Shown: piece after piece, positions 34,128 through 42,883 of the stretch
How the letters are laid out: each line of letters opens with the position of its first letter
Position numbering within the stretch: the first letter of the stretch is position 1
DNA from: Lewinellaceae bacterium
Lineage (GTDB): Bacteria; Bacteroidota; Bacteroidia; Chitinophagales; Saprospiraceae
Direction: 5' to 3'
DNA: 64,000 nucleotides
Assembly: GCA_020636075.1 (NCBI GenBank)
Contig: JACJYO010000005.1
Span: 434,001 to 498,000, forward strand
Translations under genes and position numbers: made by a program
The notes under the pieces: generated by a model
The model's database searches: none
Told to the model about the DNA's origin: nothing
Seen by the model: only the letters and a program-made list of their open reading frames with translations

Positions 34128-35810
34128 ATGGAGATCCTGACCGGTGTATTTATAGGCTTGGTTGTCGGTGGCATAATAACGTATTTTATTGTTAGCCAGG
34201 CAGCGAAGAAAGCAAATTTGAAAGCCATTGAAGAAGGGAACAGACAGGCCGATTTGGCCATCAAGGAAGCTCGTTTGACCGCCCAGCGCATTACCGATGA
34301 GGCGGCTAGCAAAGCAGATAAAATTGTTAGCAAAGCCGAATCAGAAAACGAGCGGATCAAGCAGCAAAAAATCCAGGAAGCTAAGGAGCGCTATGCCCAG
34401 ATGCGCAGCCAGTTCGATACTGAAAAGGCACAGCACCAGGTCAAGTTGAAAGAAATGGAGGTGGAAGTGATCGGCAAGCAAAAAGATTTGCAAATCCAGA
34501 CGGATGCCTTTCAAACCCGGGTTGATGAACTCAATACCCGCAAGGCTGACCTGGAAAATAAAGAAGTTGAAATAAGCACTTTGCGCGACAATTTGGACAA
34601 GCAGTTGAAAATTGTGCAGCGTAAAAAAGAAGAACTGGATGCAGCCAATGAAGAGCGGATCAAAGCCCTCGAAAAGATTGCTCAGCTCAATCAACAGGAT
34701 GCTAAAGATCAACTTCTGGAAGCGGTGCGCGCCAAGAGTGAAAGTGAGGTGATGTCGATTGTAAAAGACGCCGTTACGCAGGCTAATTTGAATGCAAATA
34801 AGGAGGCAAAAAAGATCATCATTCAGACGATCCAGCGCATGGCTGCCGAGTTCACCATTGAAAATACGGTGTCGGTATTCAACCTGGAAAATGACGATAT
34901 GAAGGGCCAGATTATCGGACGTGAGGGGCGCAATATCCGTGCCCTGGAGGCAGCAACAGGTGTGGAGATTATCGTCGATGATACCCCGGAAGCCATTGTT
35001 ATTTCCTCCTTCGACCCGATACGCCGGGAAGTTGCACGTTTGTCGCTGCAACGCCTGGTGGCCGATGGCCGTATTCACCCGGCGCGTATTGAAGAAGTGG
35101 TGGCCAAGGTGCGTAAACAACTCGAAGAGCAGATCATCGAGATCGGGGAGCGTACAGTCATTGAACTTGATATCCACGGCCTCAACCCGGCGCTGGTGCG
35201 CATGGTCGGCCGTATGCGTTTCCGTTCTTCCTATGGTCAAAACCTGCTCAAACACTCCGTCGAAACAGCCGATCTGTGCGCCATCATGGCTGCTGAACTT
35301 GGACTTAATCCCAAGCAGATCAAAATGGCCAAACGGGCGGGGCTGCTGCACGACATCGGCAAAGTAGCCGAAGAAGAAACCGAACTGTCGCACGCCCTTG
35401 TGGGCATGAAACTCTGCGAAGAGTACAAAGAACACCCGGTGATTTCAAATGCCGTAGGTGCCCACCACGATGAAATTGAGATGAATAATATTATCTCGCC
35501 GATCGTTCAGGCCTGCGATGCCATTTCCGGCGCACGCCCTGGTGCGCGGCGTGAAATTCTGGAGAACTACCTCAAGCGCATCGGCGAACTCGAAGATCTG
35601 GCCATGAGCTACGAAGGCGTTGCAAAAGCATTTGCCATGCAAGCTGGCCGGGAACTCCGGGTAATCGTTGAGGCCGACAAAGTAAGCGACCAGTATGCTG
35701 ATGACCTCTCCTTCATGATCTCGCAGAAAATTCAGGACGAGATGCAGTACCCCGGACAGATCCGGGTGACGGTTATCCGCGAGAAGCGGGCCGTGGCTTT
35801 TGCCCGATAA
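34128..35810 (+). CDS. rny: Ribonuclease Y
   Basis: The 560-residue protein has an N-terminal membrane anchor (VFIGLVVGGIITYFIV), a coiled coil of about 180 residues rich in Lys, Glu and Gln, a KH RNA-binding domain (MKGQIIGREGRNIRALEAATG) and an HD domain with the metal ligands in LLKHSVETA and AGLLHDIGKV. RNase Y is a membrane-bound endoribonuclease that starts mRNA decay. It is slightly longer than the common 520 residues because of the coiled coil. A strong palindrome lies right behind the stop codon. Confidence 0.96.
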   Translation: MEILTGVFIGLVVGGIITYFIVSQAAKKANLKAIEEGNRQADLAIKEARLTAQRITDEAASKADKIVSKAESENERIKQQKIQEAKERYAQMRSQFDTEKAQHQVKLKEMEVEVIGKQKDLQIQTDAFQTRVDELNTRKADLENKEVEISTLRDNLDKQLKIVQRKKEELDAANEERIKALEKIAQLNQQDAKDQLLEAVRAKSESEVMSIVKDAVTQANLNANKEAKKIIIQTIQRMAAEFTIENTVSVFNLENDDMKGQIIGREGRNIRALEAATGVEIIVDDTPEAIVISSFDPIRREVARLSLQRLVADGRIHPARIEEVVAKVRKQLEEQIIEIGERTVIELDIHGLNPALVRMVGRMRFRSSYGQNLLKHSVETADLCAIMAAELGLNPKQIKMAKRAGLLHDIGKVAEEETELSHALVGMKLCEEYKEHPVISNAVGAHHDEIEMNNIISPIVQACDAISGARPGARREILENYLKRIGELEDLAMSYEGVAKAFAMQAGRELRVIVEADKVSDQYADDLSFMISQKIQDEMQYPGQIRVTVIREKRAVAFAR

Positions 35811-35907
35811 TAGGTTAGAGGGTTTCTGGTTAGAAAGTCAGAGGGTTGTACACCGTTTCGAATGGTGTACAACCCTCTAACTTTCTAACTAGAAACCTTC
35901 TAACCTA
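35811..35907. repeat. Long palindrome between rny and a convergent gene
   Basis: Arms 35811-35854 and 35864-35907 are nearly complementary over 44 bp (left arm begins TAGGTTAGAGGGTTTCTGGT; the core is GTACACC/GGTGTAC) with a 9-bp loop. It starts directly after the rny stop and ends 12 bp before the stop of the minus-strand gene, so it could act as a bidirectional terminator. It belongs to the same repeat family as 21028-21104. Confidence 0.85.
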
Positions 35908-35919
35908 CAACCTCTAACC

Positions 35920-37458
35920 TCATTCCAGTGTCCCAATTCGTATCCGTTCGTGGTATTCGCTTTCCCCAACAAAATACCAGGTATTGCCGCTCCGGATTAA
36001 TGTTTGTGGCAGCAGGGATACATTCGATCGAGCCGTATTGTCAACGACATAATCGACAGGGGTTCCTCTGCTCCCGCACTCGGTAAGCATTAGTTTGGAA
36101 TTGGGCCAACTCCCCTGATTCCACAACAGCCACCAGCCATTTTTTTCATCGGGGATAGCAGCCAGCGAGGCAAAGTTTTGTGCATCACCGATCTGAATAC
36201 GTTGATATTTTTCCACTTCCCGGGTTGTGATAACCCGGAATGTACTGTCCATCCGCAGCATTGTGGCCGTCTCAATCCGGCCGGGACTCATTTCAAAATT
36301 CTGGCGTTCGGCCAGTACCCATGGTCGACCATCAGCCGCCCAGCGCAACCACCGGAGCGACAGGTCATCTACCGCTTCTTTATTGGCAGTTGCTTTTTTA
36401 GACAAGTATACCTTCCGCAACGCACTGGGAAAGGACGCTTGTTTCAAAATTGTCCCTTCCGGTTTTTCCGGATCGATTGTGTAGATAAAATAGCCTTCTG
36501 CGTTATCGTTACTTTCATCGCTGTAAAAACCGGCGCAGTAAAACTGGCCATCGGGTCCTTCCGAAATTTCAAAAGATGGCGTGAACTTTTTACCAAGCTG
36601 AGGGTAAAAGTCGGCGGGGGCATCTTGTGCCGTATTTAGCAACAAGATTGCATCAGAATAAGGTTCGGCCTCCACAGCCCAATCCGCATTCCGATAAAGG
36701 GATTGCCCATTTACCCTGTAAACTGCTGGAGTTGCTTCATACGGTTGGCCCTGCATGTGCGCGCCCGGGTTAAAGATTTGGTAGTGAATTAAAACCGATC
36801 CTTTGCTGCCGCAGAAAACCTGCCGCATGGCCCGCGCTCCGGATGCTTCGGGTAAGTTTACAGAGCGCTGCCAAAGCAGTTGTAAATTTTCATCCAGCAT
36901 TGCGATAGCAATCCGAGGCGTCTGTCCTCCGGTCATGTGGTACACGCAACTTCGATGCTTATCGTCTGATTGGCTAAACCAGGTGGTGGCAAAGGCCGGC
37001 GTCCGATTGGACAAATCTGAAAAAAGAACCTGTGGCGCTGCCGACCATTTTCGGGTTTGAAGGTTAAGCCGTCGGGCAAAGAGCGATTGCGTGCCGGTAC
37101 TGTTGGCCGCTTCGTAGACAACGAGCAACACGCTGTCATTAGCCAACACAAACCGGAAATCATTGCTGCCGTCTTCAAAGCCGGGCAAGGGTTCATCATG
37201 CAGGCGCTCTCCACCGGGAGTTAAAATAGTGAGCAGCGGAAGTGCGGGTGTTTTTACGCCGTTGGCATCAATTCGGCTGTCCTGCCAGCGCAGCAATTGG
37301 AAGCCCGCATCGCCTGCATTGAGCAGCATGAGGGTTCGTTGATCTTTTGCCGTTCGAACCTGGGGGTACCATTTTACCTTGGCCGGTTGGCTGTGCACGA
37401 AGGTGGTGCACATGAAAATCAATGCGGCTAAATGCAGACCTTGAATTAACCTGTTCAT
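35920..37458 (-). CDS. Secreted protein of unknown function
   Basis: The 512-residue protein has a signal peptide (MNRLIQGLHLAALIFMCTTFVHSQ) followed by many short beta-rich segments with the pattern of a propeller-like repeat, for example VLLVVYEAANSTG, IAIAMLDENLQLLWQRSV and YFIYTIDPEKPEG. I do not recognise a named family. It is of similar size and style to the secreted protein at 27084-28544, though clear homology cannot be claimed by eye. No sorting domain is visible at the C-terminus. Confidence 0.72.
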   Translation of the reverse strand: MNRLIQGLHLAALIFMCTTFVHSQPAKVKWYPQVRTAKDQRTLMLLNAGDAGFQLLRWQDSRIDANGVKTPALPLLTILTPGGERLHDEPLPGFEDGSNDFRFVLANDSVLLVVYEAANSTGTQSLFARRLNLQTRKWSAAPQVLFSDLSNRTPAFATTWFSQSDDKHRSCVYHMTGGQTPRIAIAMLDENLQLLWQRSVNLPEASGARAMRQVFCGSKGSVLIHYQIFNPGAHMQGQPYEATPAVYRVNGQSLYRNADWAVEAEPYSDAILLLNTAQDAPADFYPQLGKKFTPSFEISEGPDGQFYCAGFYSDESNDNAEGYFIYTIDPEKPEGTILKQASFPSALRKVYLSKKATANKEAVDDLSLRWLRWAADGRPWVLAERQNFEMSPGRIETATMLRMDSTFRVITTREVEKYQRIQIGDAQNFASLAAIPDEKNGWWLLWNQGSWPNSKLMLTECGSRGTPVDYVVDNTARSNVSLLPQTLIRSGNTWYFVGESEYHERIRIGTLE

Positions 37459-37579
37459 ACCGGAGAAAGTTGATTGCGAATTCGGTCAAATTAAAAAGCC
37501 TTTTCCAGATCAAGCGCCTGAATTGATTGAATGGCCCTTGCAAGATGGCCAATTGCCGGTATAAACAGGCAAATGCGGT

Positions 37580-37996
37580 TTAAACAGGTGGTGTGTCCTG
37601 CCATTCGGACTCCACGGCGATATCGCCTGTAAGCAACCGGTGTGTAGGACACTTGTCGCCTATGGCCACCAGGCGTTGTTGTTGGGTGTCGTCGAGTTCG
37701 CCTTCCGCATGCAAGCGGCAATTGATTCGGGTTTGGGCAGGTCGGGCTCCGTAATCCACAATCATTTCAAGTTCGACTGAAATTTTACCCACTGGCCAAC
37801 CTTTCCGGTCGGCATACATGCGCGTGGTAATCACTTTGCAGGCTGCCAGGGCGCCCAAAACGAGTTGGCTGGGTGTGGGGCCACTATCCTGGCCGCCGTT
37901 TTCAACAGGCTCGTCGGCATGCCAGGTATGCTGTTTGGTTTGCAGTGTGGCGCGGTAATGATCGAGTCCAATGGATCCGGTAAGTGTATAGGCCAT
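37580..37996 (-). CDS. OsmC-family protein
   Basis: The 138-residue protein contains GGQDSGPTPSQLVLGALAACKVI and GDKCPTHRLL, which carry the two conserved cysteines of OsmC/Ohr-type peroxidases. These reduce organic hydroperoxides in the cytoplasm; some members have other roles. Length is typical. It lies between two unrelated genes on the same strand. Confidence 0.92.
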   Translation of the reverse strand: MAYTLTGSIGLDHYRATLQTKQHTWHADEPVENGGQDSGPTPSQLVLGALAACKVITTRMYADRKGWPVGKISVELEMIVDYGARPAQTRINCRLHAEGELDDTQQQRLVAIGDKCPTHRLLTGDIAVESEWQDTPPV

Positions 37997-38045
37997 TTTG
38001 TGAATATGGGTTTACTTCGGATAAATCAGCGTTGAAAAAACAGGA

Positions 38046-39263
38046 TCAAACCTGTGGCTTATCGGGCGCCGGAGCGCTGGCATGGTAATCACGCTGAATA
38101 CGTGCAGTGTAATCATCGAGTAGTTCAAGCACCCGGGCGCGTTTTGGTGCGCGTACGATCAGGCCGATGTGATAACTCATGTCGGTCATGCGCCAGGCAA
38201 TCTCAGGATCGTTAAACTGGCTGGTGTCGGGCCATTCTTGCCTCGTAAGGGAAACAACAATGCCGGCGTAGTCCGTACTGGTTTTGGGCAATTTATATTT
38301 TTTCCCGGTAGCCACGGCATACTCAATTTGTGCCCATTCCCGCCACAAGTTTATGCCGCAAGCGCATTCAACCATTTCAGCGATATGGGCTCCACCAACG
38401 CGGGACGACGTTTCCAGAAAATAAAACTGCCCATCCTCATGGCACTTGATAAACTCAGTGTGGCTGGCGCTGTATTGCATGCCAAAAGCTTTCATTACCG
38501 CAGTATTCAACTCCAGGAGCATTTTTTCATCCTTTTCCCCTTGCTCCATGATCGCACTGCGAAAAATACCACCGGCGTGCGCGACATCGAAGGGCGGAGC
38601 CAGGTATTGCGAAGCCCGGGCAAAAATAACCTTGCCTTCGGCCGACAAGGCGTCTACGTGGTACACATCGCCCGGTTTAAATTGTTCGACCAGATATTGG
38701 TGCCGCTCACCGCCAAGTGTTTCGAGGTGGGCCCAAAGTTCATCGGCGTTAGCCACTTTTTTCATGCCGGTGGCAGAGGCCTGCCCACGTGGTTTGACGA
38801 TCCAGGGCGCCGGAAAATCTTGCGTGAATTGCCGTATATCGTCATCATTGAACAGGTCGGAAAACCCTGGTACCCGGATGCCCGACTCCTTCGCTTTGAG
38901 GCGCATGGCGAGCTTGTCGCGAAAGTGCCGGTAGGTGGTTTGGCCCATGCCGGGGCTACGAAAATGTTCGCGCAGCTGTGCGGCTTTTTCGACATCAAAA
39001 TCATCGAGTGCAACGATACGGTCAATTTTTGTATTTCGCATTAGCCAGGCCATCCCACTGATCACATCGTCCATGTTCCAGTGGTTTTGCGGGCCCTGTT
39101 CGATAAAGAAAATATCGTCGAGCGCTTCGCGCGCCCAAGGCTTGTTTTCCAGTTTTTTAGAGGTTACGAGATATACGGTGGCACCAGTGGCTTTCATTCC
39201 TCTCAGGAAATCATTGCCTTTGAAATAGCTGGAAATGCAGAGAAAAGTAGGCGGTCGCTTCAT
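38046..39263 (-). CDS. ATP-grasp domain protein
   Basis: The 405-residue protein has an N-terminal pre-ATP-grasp region (FLCISSYFKGNDFLRGMKATGA), then the ATP-grasp fold: APWIVKPRGQASATGMKKV as the phosphate-binding loop with Lys and QYLVEQFKPGDVYHVDALS, and HTEFIKCHEDGQFYFLETSSRVGGAHI for the metal-binding acidic residues. Such enzymes ligate a carboxylate to an amine or thiol through an acyl phosphate. The substrates cannot be told. It resembles stand-alone carbamoyl-phosphate-synthase-like or BtrJ-type ligases, but I give no specific name. Confidence 0.85.
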   Translation of the reverse strand: MKRPPTFLCISSYFKGNDFLRGMKATGATVYLVTSKKLENKPWAREALDDIFFIEQGPQNHWNMDDVISGMAWLMRNTKIDRIVALDDFDVEKAAQLREHFRSPGMGQTTYRHFRDKLAMRLKAKESGIRVPGFSDLFNDDDIRQFTQDFPAPWIVKPRGQASATGMKKVANADELWAHLETLGGERHQYLVEQFKPGDVYHVDALSAEGKVIFARASQYLAPPFDVAHAGGIFRSAIMEQGEKDEKMLLELNTAVMKAFGMQYSASHTEFIKCHEDGQFYFLETSSRVGGAHIAEMVECACGINLWREWAQIEYAVATGKKYKLPKTSTDYAGIVVSLTRQEWPDTSQFNDPEIAWRMTDMSYHIGLIVRAPKRARVLELLDDYTARIQRDYHASAPAPDKPQV

Positions 39264-39413
39264 GGTGATGCTGTGTTATTGCGATAGTAGTGATTTGCTG
39301 TTTGCAGCACAAATATGCAGGTAAATGGATATTAAACCGGCATGAAATCCTACCCGACAAAAAACGAAAAAGTTTTTGGATTGTGCCAATAACACGGCGT
39401 TTTTACAGCAGGC

Positions 39414-39453
39414 AAAAAAAATCGCCGGAGCGATTTTTAAATCTTCCGGCGAT
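39414..39453 (-). terminator. Intrinsic terminator on the minus strand
   Basis: ATCGCCGGA (39421-39429) pairs with TCCGGCGAT (39445-39453). Read on the minus strand, the stem is followed by seven T residues. It lies just downstream of the small gene at 39505-39753. Confidence 0.7.
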
Positions 39454-39504
39454 AAAAGCATTAAAAGAATGGGAAATTTAAATGGGTGGGCAACAGTTGT
39501 GCAC

Positions 39505-39753
39505 TCAGTCAGGCATATTCTTGATTTTGTTTTTTATGCGTTCTCGAAGAGCTTGAGGAGCTCTATGCCTGGTTAGTGAATCGTGCAGTAAAGATCGGAA
39601 GGAAGATTCTTCGGGGTTGTGCTTTTCCTGGGGCATGGGGTCCGTTTCAGACTCTATGAAAAAAGGAAGATCGGCGCGATCCTGTTGGACATTTTTTAGC
39701 CCTCTGGTGATGGCACTTGCCACTTTATTGGGCGATTTGCGTGGATTTTTCAT
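39505..39753 (-). CDS. Small basic protein, possible partner of the ECF sigma factor
   Basis: This 82-residue protein (MKNPRKSPNKVASAITRGLK) has a C-terminal helix HRAPQALRERIKNKIKNM that resembles the tail of some small anti-sigma proteins, but it lacks the zinc-finger HxxxCxxC motif expected there. It is encoded downstream of the sigma factor on the same strand with a 443-bp gap and has its own strong terminator, which supports its being transcribed. A role as regulator of the sigma factor is only inferred; it could also be a spurious frame. Confidence 0.45.
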   Translation of the reverse strand: MKNPRKSPNKVASAITRGLKNVQQDRADLPFFIESETDPMPQEKHNPEESSFRSLLHDSLTRHRAPQALRERIKNKIKNMPD

Positions 39754-40196
39754 GCTACAAATTAGTTTACGCCAACACACTAACAATCAGGTTGCTGCCG
39801 ATCCCAACCTCCGCATAGCATACAGACAAATGCCATGGCCAGGCTTGGTTGCCAACCAAGGTGCCGGCTATTCCACAGCATTTGTTTTTTATCAAAAAAA
39901 CTGTACAACATAACGGATAAGTTTGAACAGGGACGTTGGTTAAAACACGATAGACAACACGCAATAAGTTCCCGGGAAAAATCCCTTGCTGAAAGAAAAC
40001 CTGGTTGGTGCTGCATATGATTCATTTTAAACAACGGTCTGAAGTATAGTGCGGTGACTGATGAAACTGAATGTTCTTTTTGAGAGTGAAATCGAAAAAA
40101 ATAATTGAAAAACGATTGGTTTCTTAGTTTTCATGGAGACATAGAAGAAGGGTTTACCACGGAGCAGAACGCTTAACCGGGTAAACCCTTATATGA
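39754..40196. other. Non-coding gap between sigma factor and small gene
   Basis: The 443-bp stretch has no convincing coding frame. It holds the perfect palindrome CTTGGTTG-C-CAACCAAG (39844-39860), which could be an operator, and the hairpin at 40150-40188. Confidence 0.6.
40150..40188 (-). terminator. Hairpin downstream of the sigma factor gene
   Basis: GGGTTTACC (40150-40158) pairs with GGTAAACCC (40180-40188) across a 21-base loop, starting 9 bp beyond the sigma-factor stop codon. On the minus strand it is followed by TTCTTCTAT, so it may terminate the transcript. Confidence 0.45.
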
Positions 40197-40793
40197 TCAG
40201 GTCAGGAGTGCGTTGGTATCACCGCCATCCACTTGGTAGCCTTGTCCCTGTGCGTAGCTCCGGAGTTTTTCAGCCAGCAAGGTGCGGGCCCGGTGCAGGC
40301 GCGAACGGACAGTACCAATCGGAATGTCGGCAATCGCTGCAATCTCTACATAACTGAAATCCTCCACATCGAGCAGAATGACCAGGCGAAACTCGGGCGA
40401 CAAGGCATTAATTGCCTTCGTCACTTCATCGCCAATGAGGCGGCCACCCATTTCCTCGTGCAACCCGGCATAGGCTGGGGTCACGGGCTCGTCTTCGTTG
40501 TGGTACACCACGATGTCTTCGTAGTCTACTTTGCGCGGTTCGCGTACCGTCGAGCGGTACTCATTGATAAACGCGTTGCGGCAAATCCGGAACAACCACG
40601 CCTTGGCATTGGTGTCTGGCTCATAGCGATTGATAAACCGCCAGGCTTTCAGGAAAGTTTCCTGCGTAAGGTCTTCCGCGCGCGTCGAGTCGTTTGTCAG
40701 GCGAAGCGCAAACGTATACACAGCATCCATGAGCGGGTAGAACTCCTGCTCAAAAACATGGTGATAAGCTGCTTTTGTTCGTTCGTTTGCCAT
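40197..40793 (-). CDS. ECF-type RNA polymerase sigma factor
   Basis: The 198-residue protein has region 2 (FALRLTNDSTRAEDLTQETFLKAWRFI, NAKAWLFRICRNAFINEYR) and region 4 (LSPEFRLVILLDVEDFSYVEIAAIADIPIGTVRSRLHRAR), and lacks regions 1 and 3, as in ECF (group 4) sigma factors. It directs RNA polymerase to a stress or envelope regulon that cannot be named. The start MANERTKAAYH (40793) is chosen over an ATG 18 bp upstream because it matches related proteins. No classical zinc-finger anti-sigma gene follows. Confidence 0.93.
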   Translation of the reverse strand: MANERTKAAYHHVFEQEFYPLMDAVYTFALRLTNDSTRAEDLTQETFLKAWRFINRYEPDTNAKAWLFRICRNAFINEYRSTVREPRKVDYEDIVVYHNEDEPVTPAYAGLHEEMGGRLIGDEVTKAINALSPEFRLVILLDVEDFSYVEIAAIADIPIGTVRSRLHRARTLLAEKLRSYAQGQGYQVDGGDTNALLT

Positions 40794-40914
40794 GATGGTA
40801 AAAGTTGCCATTTCAGGTGGTTTTGATTAAGGGTGAAGCTGCGCGCAATTCACCGTATGAAAAAAGTAAACCGGTGCAGTGGCCACAAAAGTTCCCGGGA
40901 TTTTAAAAAAATGC

Positions 40915-40951
40915 AAAAAAAATCGTCGGCCTGGAGAACCAGGCCGACGAT
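40915..40951 (-). terminator. Strong intrinsic terminator of the barrel-like gene
   Basis: ATCGTCGGCCTGG (40922-40934) pairs perfectly with CCAGGCCGACGAT (40939-40951) around an AGAA loop. On the minus strand the stem is followed by eight T residues. It lies 30 bp downstream of the barrel-like gene. Confidence 0.85.
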
Positions 40952-40981
40952 CATTGTTGTAATCGCCATTAAAACAGAGCG

Positions 40982-41710
40982 TTAGAACGATGTATTGGCC
41001 AGGTCAAACCGGAAATAAATATTAAATCCAAAGTTGGTCATGCGGGACTGCCGTACCGTTTCATTGGTCACATCCAATTCGTAATACAACTCGGCGCCAA
41101 CAGCAGCCCGCTCTGCTGCACCAAGCACGCGGCCACACCCAACCCGAAGTGCGAGCAGGTTGCCCGATTGGGCACCCAGCGGCTTTGATGGGTTATAGAA
41201 AGTTGCCAGCCGCTCCCGGGCTTCTTTACTTGTGCTAAACGTTATTGTTTCTGCTCCAAACCCGGAATCTTTAAACACACGTTTCAACCCAACATGGCCC
41301 GAAAAAAAGAAATCCATATCGATTGGGTGTATATCCTTGCCTAACCCGAGCGTCATGGCAAACATCGATTTCTGATAGCTCGATGATGACGACATCCACT
41401 CCATATTGAGAAAAACCGGGAAGAGCTTATGAGCAAGGTACAGGTTCAGCCCATATCGCGGTTGCGAGTAGGAAGAGTGTAAACCATAATCTTTTTCAAA
41501 ATCCTTCCAGGTGTAGGACTCCGGCGGGTCGTGGCTGAGCTGCACAAATTCATATACCTCAACCAGGTTTGTTGCCTGAAAATGAGTGTTGTGATATAGT
41601 TTGGAAGCACCAACGTTGAGCCCCAAACGAATGAACAAGTTTTCCCTTTTTTGTGCCGAAACTGAAAGTGCCAAAAGCAGCACTGCGCATAGCGTAAAGG
41701 TTTTTTTCAT
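40982..41710 (-). CDS. Secreted or outer-membrane beta-barrel-like protein
   Basis: The 242-residue protein has a signal peptide (MKKTFTLCAVLLLALSVSAQ), alternating hydrophobic strands such as NLFIRLGLNVGASKLY, LLALRVGCGRVL and VGAELYYELDV, and ends MTNFGFNIYFRFDLANTSF with an aromatic C-terminal residue, as small outer-membrane barrels do. No family is recognised. It is a monocistronic gene with a strong terminator. Confidence 0.7.
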   Translation of the reverse strand: MKKTFTLCAVLLLALSVSAQKRENLFIRLGLNVGASKLYHNTHFQATNLVEVYEFVQLSHDPPESYTWKDFEKDYGLHSSYSQPRYGLNLYLAHKLFPVFLNMEWMSSSSSYQKSMFAMTLGLGKDIHPIDMDFFFSGHVGLKRVFKDSGFGAETITFSTSKEARERLATFYNPSKPLGAQSGNLLALRVGCGRVLGAAERAAVGAELYYELDVTNETVRQSRMTNFGFNIYFRFDLANTSF

Positions 41711-41950
41711 CGTTGCGTTTTTTGATAATGAACAAAACTTTCTCACCTAACCGAAGGATCAGGTAAGGCGGAATTAAGCAATACGATTACAGGGGATTAC
41801 TCGCATGTAGCAAATATCATACCGGGGAGTCCGGGTAGTTCACACGCGATTTGCTTTCCATGCGGGTTTGTGGAAATAAGGCGCTAAAGTACTGCCTTTC
41901 TTATAATTTGCTGATTATTAAGTGTTAATTCTTGTTTGCCAAAATCTATA

Positions 41951-42640
41951 CTAAATGGTGTAGCGCACGTATTTAATTGTCTTGCCTGCTGCCAGATGCA
42001 TGGCTTCATAACGTGTTTGAATGGCCAGTTCCGGAAAGGCCAACGGCCCTGTGTAAATGTCGGCGTTGGTGTACACCAAATTGCAGCGCGGATCTTCGGC
42101 AATGGTGTCGAGCGTAAACTTATAAAACCCCGGATCGTCGTGTTTCAGGTGCACCAACCCACCGGGCTGTAAAATCCGGCGGTATTTTTCCAGAAAAAAA
42201 GCGGAAGTCAGGCGTTTGTTTGCTTTGCTGTTGCGCGGAAATGGGTCCGGGAACGTAATCCAGATTTCAGCAACTTCATCGGGCGCAAAAAAATGTTCAA
42301 TAATTTCAATGCGTGTACGCACAAAAGCAACATTCGGGAGTTTTTCGTCCAGAGCCATTTTGGCGCCCTTCCAAATGCGGTTGCCTTTCAGATCAATACC
42401 GATAAAATTGCGATCGGGAAACTGTCGGCCCAGGTTGACGGTATATTCTCCGGCTCCGCAGGCTAATTCCAGCGTGATTGGCTGCTCGTTTTTAAAATAT
42501 ACCTCCCGCCAACGACCCCGTAAATCGACCGGCTGCATCCCTGTGCCAACCAGCTCAGGGGTGCGCACATCGTAGCACTCGTAAACATTTGGGAAGGAAA
42601 GAATGTCGGCAAACTTGCTGAGTTTGTTCTTGCGGCTCAT
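41951..42640 (-). CDS. trmB: tRNA (guanine-N7-)-methyltransferase
   Basis: The 229-residue protein has the TrmB motifs LELACGAGEYTVNLGRQFPDRNFIGIDLKG for SAM binding, AEIWITFPDPFPRNSKANKRLTS, and a C-terminal EAMHLAAGKTIKYVRYTI. It makes m7G46 in tRNA. Its ATG overlaps the stop of the EAD-like gene by four bases (ATGA), so translation is probably coupled to the upstream FlhA_C/CHAT operon. A housekeeping tRNA enzyme at the end of such an operon is unusual. Confidence 0.94.
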   Translation of the reverse strand: MSRKNKLSKFADILSFPNVYECYDVRTPELVGTGMQPVDLRGRWREVYFKNEQPITLELACGAGEYTVNLGRQFPDRNFIGIDLKGNRIWKGAKMALDEKLPNVAFVRTRIEIIEHFFAPDEVAEIWITFPDPFPRNSKANKRLTSAFFLEKYRRILQPGGLVHLKHDDPGFYKFTLDTIAEDPRCNLVYTNADIYTGPLAFPELAIQTRYEAMHLAAGKTIKYVRYTI

Positions 42641-42879
42641 CGTTTTAATCGTCCGGTCAGGTCCAGGATTCCGGCAGCTACTTTTACGGCTTCTCGGGTG
42701 TATTCGCGGTAATCGATCGCACCGATGCGCTTTTCCCGTTCCAGTCCTGCAAGGTTGCGTTTTAACACACGCACTTCATCTTGCTGACTTTCCGACACAT
42801 TGACCAGCAACAGATCAAGTGCCTCGTTGAGGCGGTTTTGTTCCACAAGTTGGCGGATTTCCCGGATGATCGCTTCCAT
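42637..42879 (-). CDS. Stand-alone effector-associated domain protein (EAD11-like)
   Basis: The 80-residue helical protein (MEAIIREIRQLVEQNRLNEALDLLL, then VLKRNLAGLEREKRIGAIDYREYTREAVKVAAGILDL) matches the pattern of effector-associated domain 11: a helix with IxxLIxxxRLxEALxxL, then LxRxxxLExxxxxGxIxxxExxxxxxxIxxxIL. Such domains recruit partners by like-with-like contacts in bacterial conflict systems. The CHAT protein upstream ends in a related helical segment, so the two may bind each other. It is the fourth gene of the operon, 4 bp after the FlhA_C-like gene, and overlaps trmB. Confidence 0.75.
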   Translation of the reverse strand: MEAIIREIRQLVEQNRLNEALDLLLVNVSESQQDEVRVLKRNLAGLEREKRIGAIDYREYTREAVKVAAGILDLTGRLKR

Positions 42880-42883
42880 AAAT

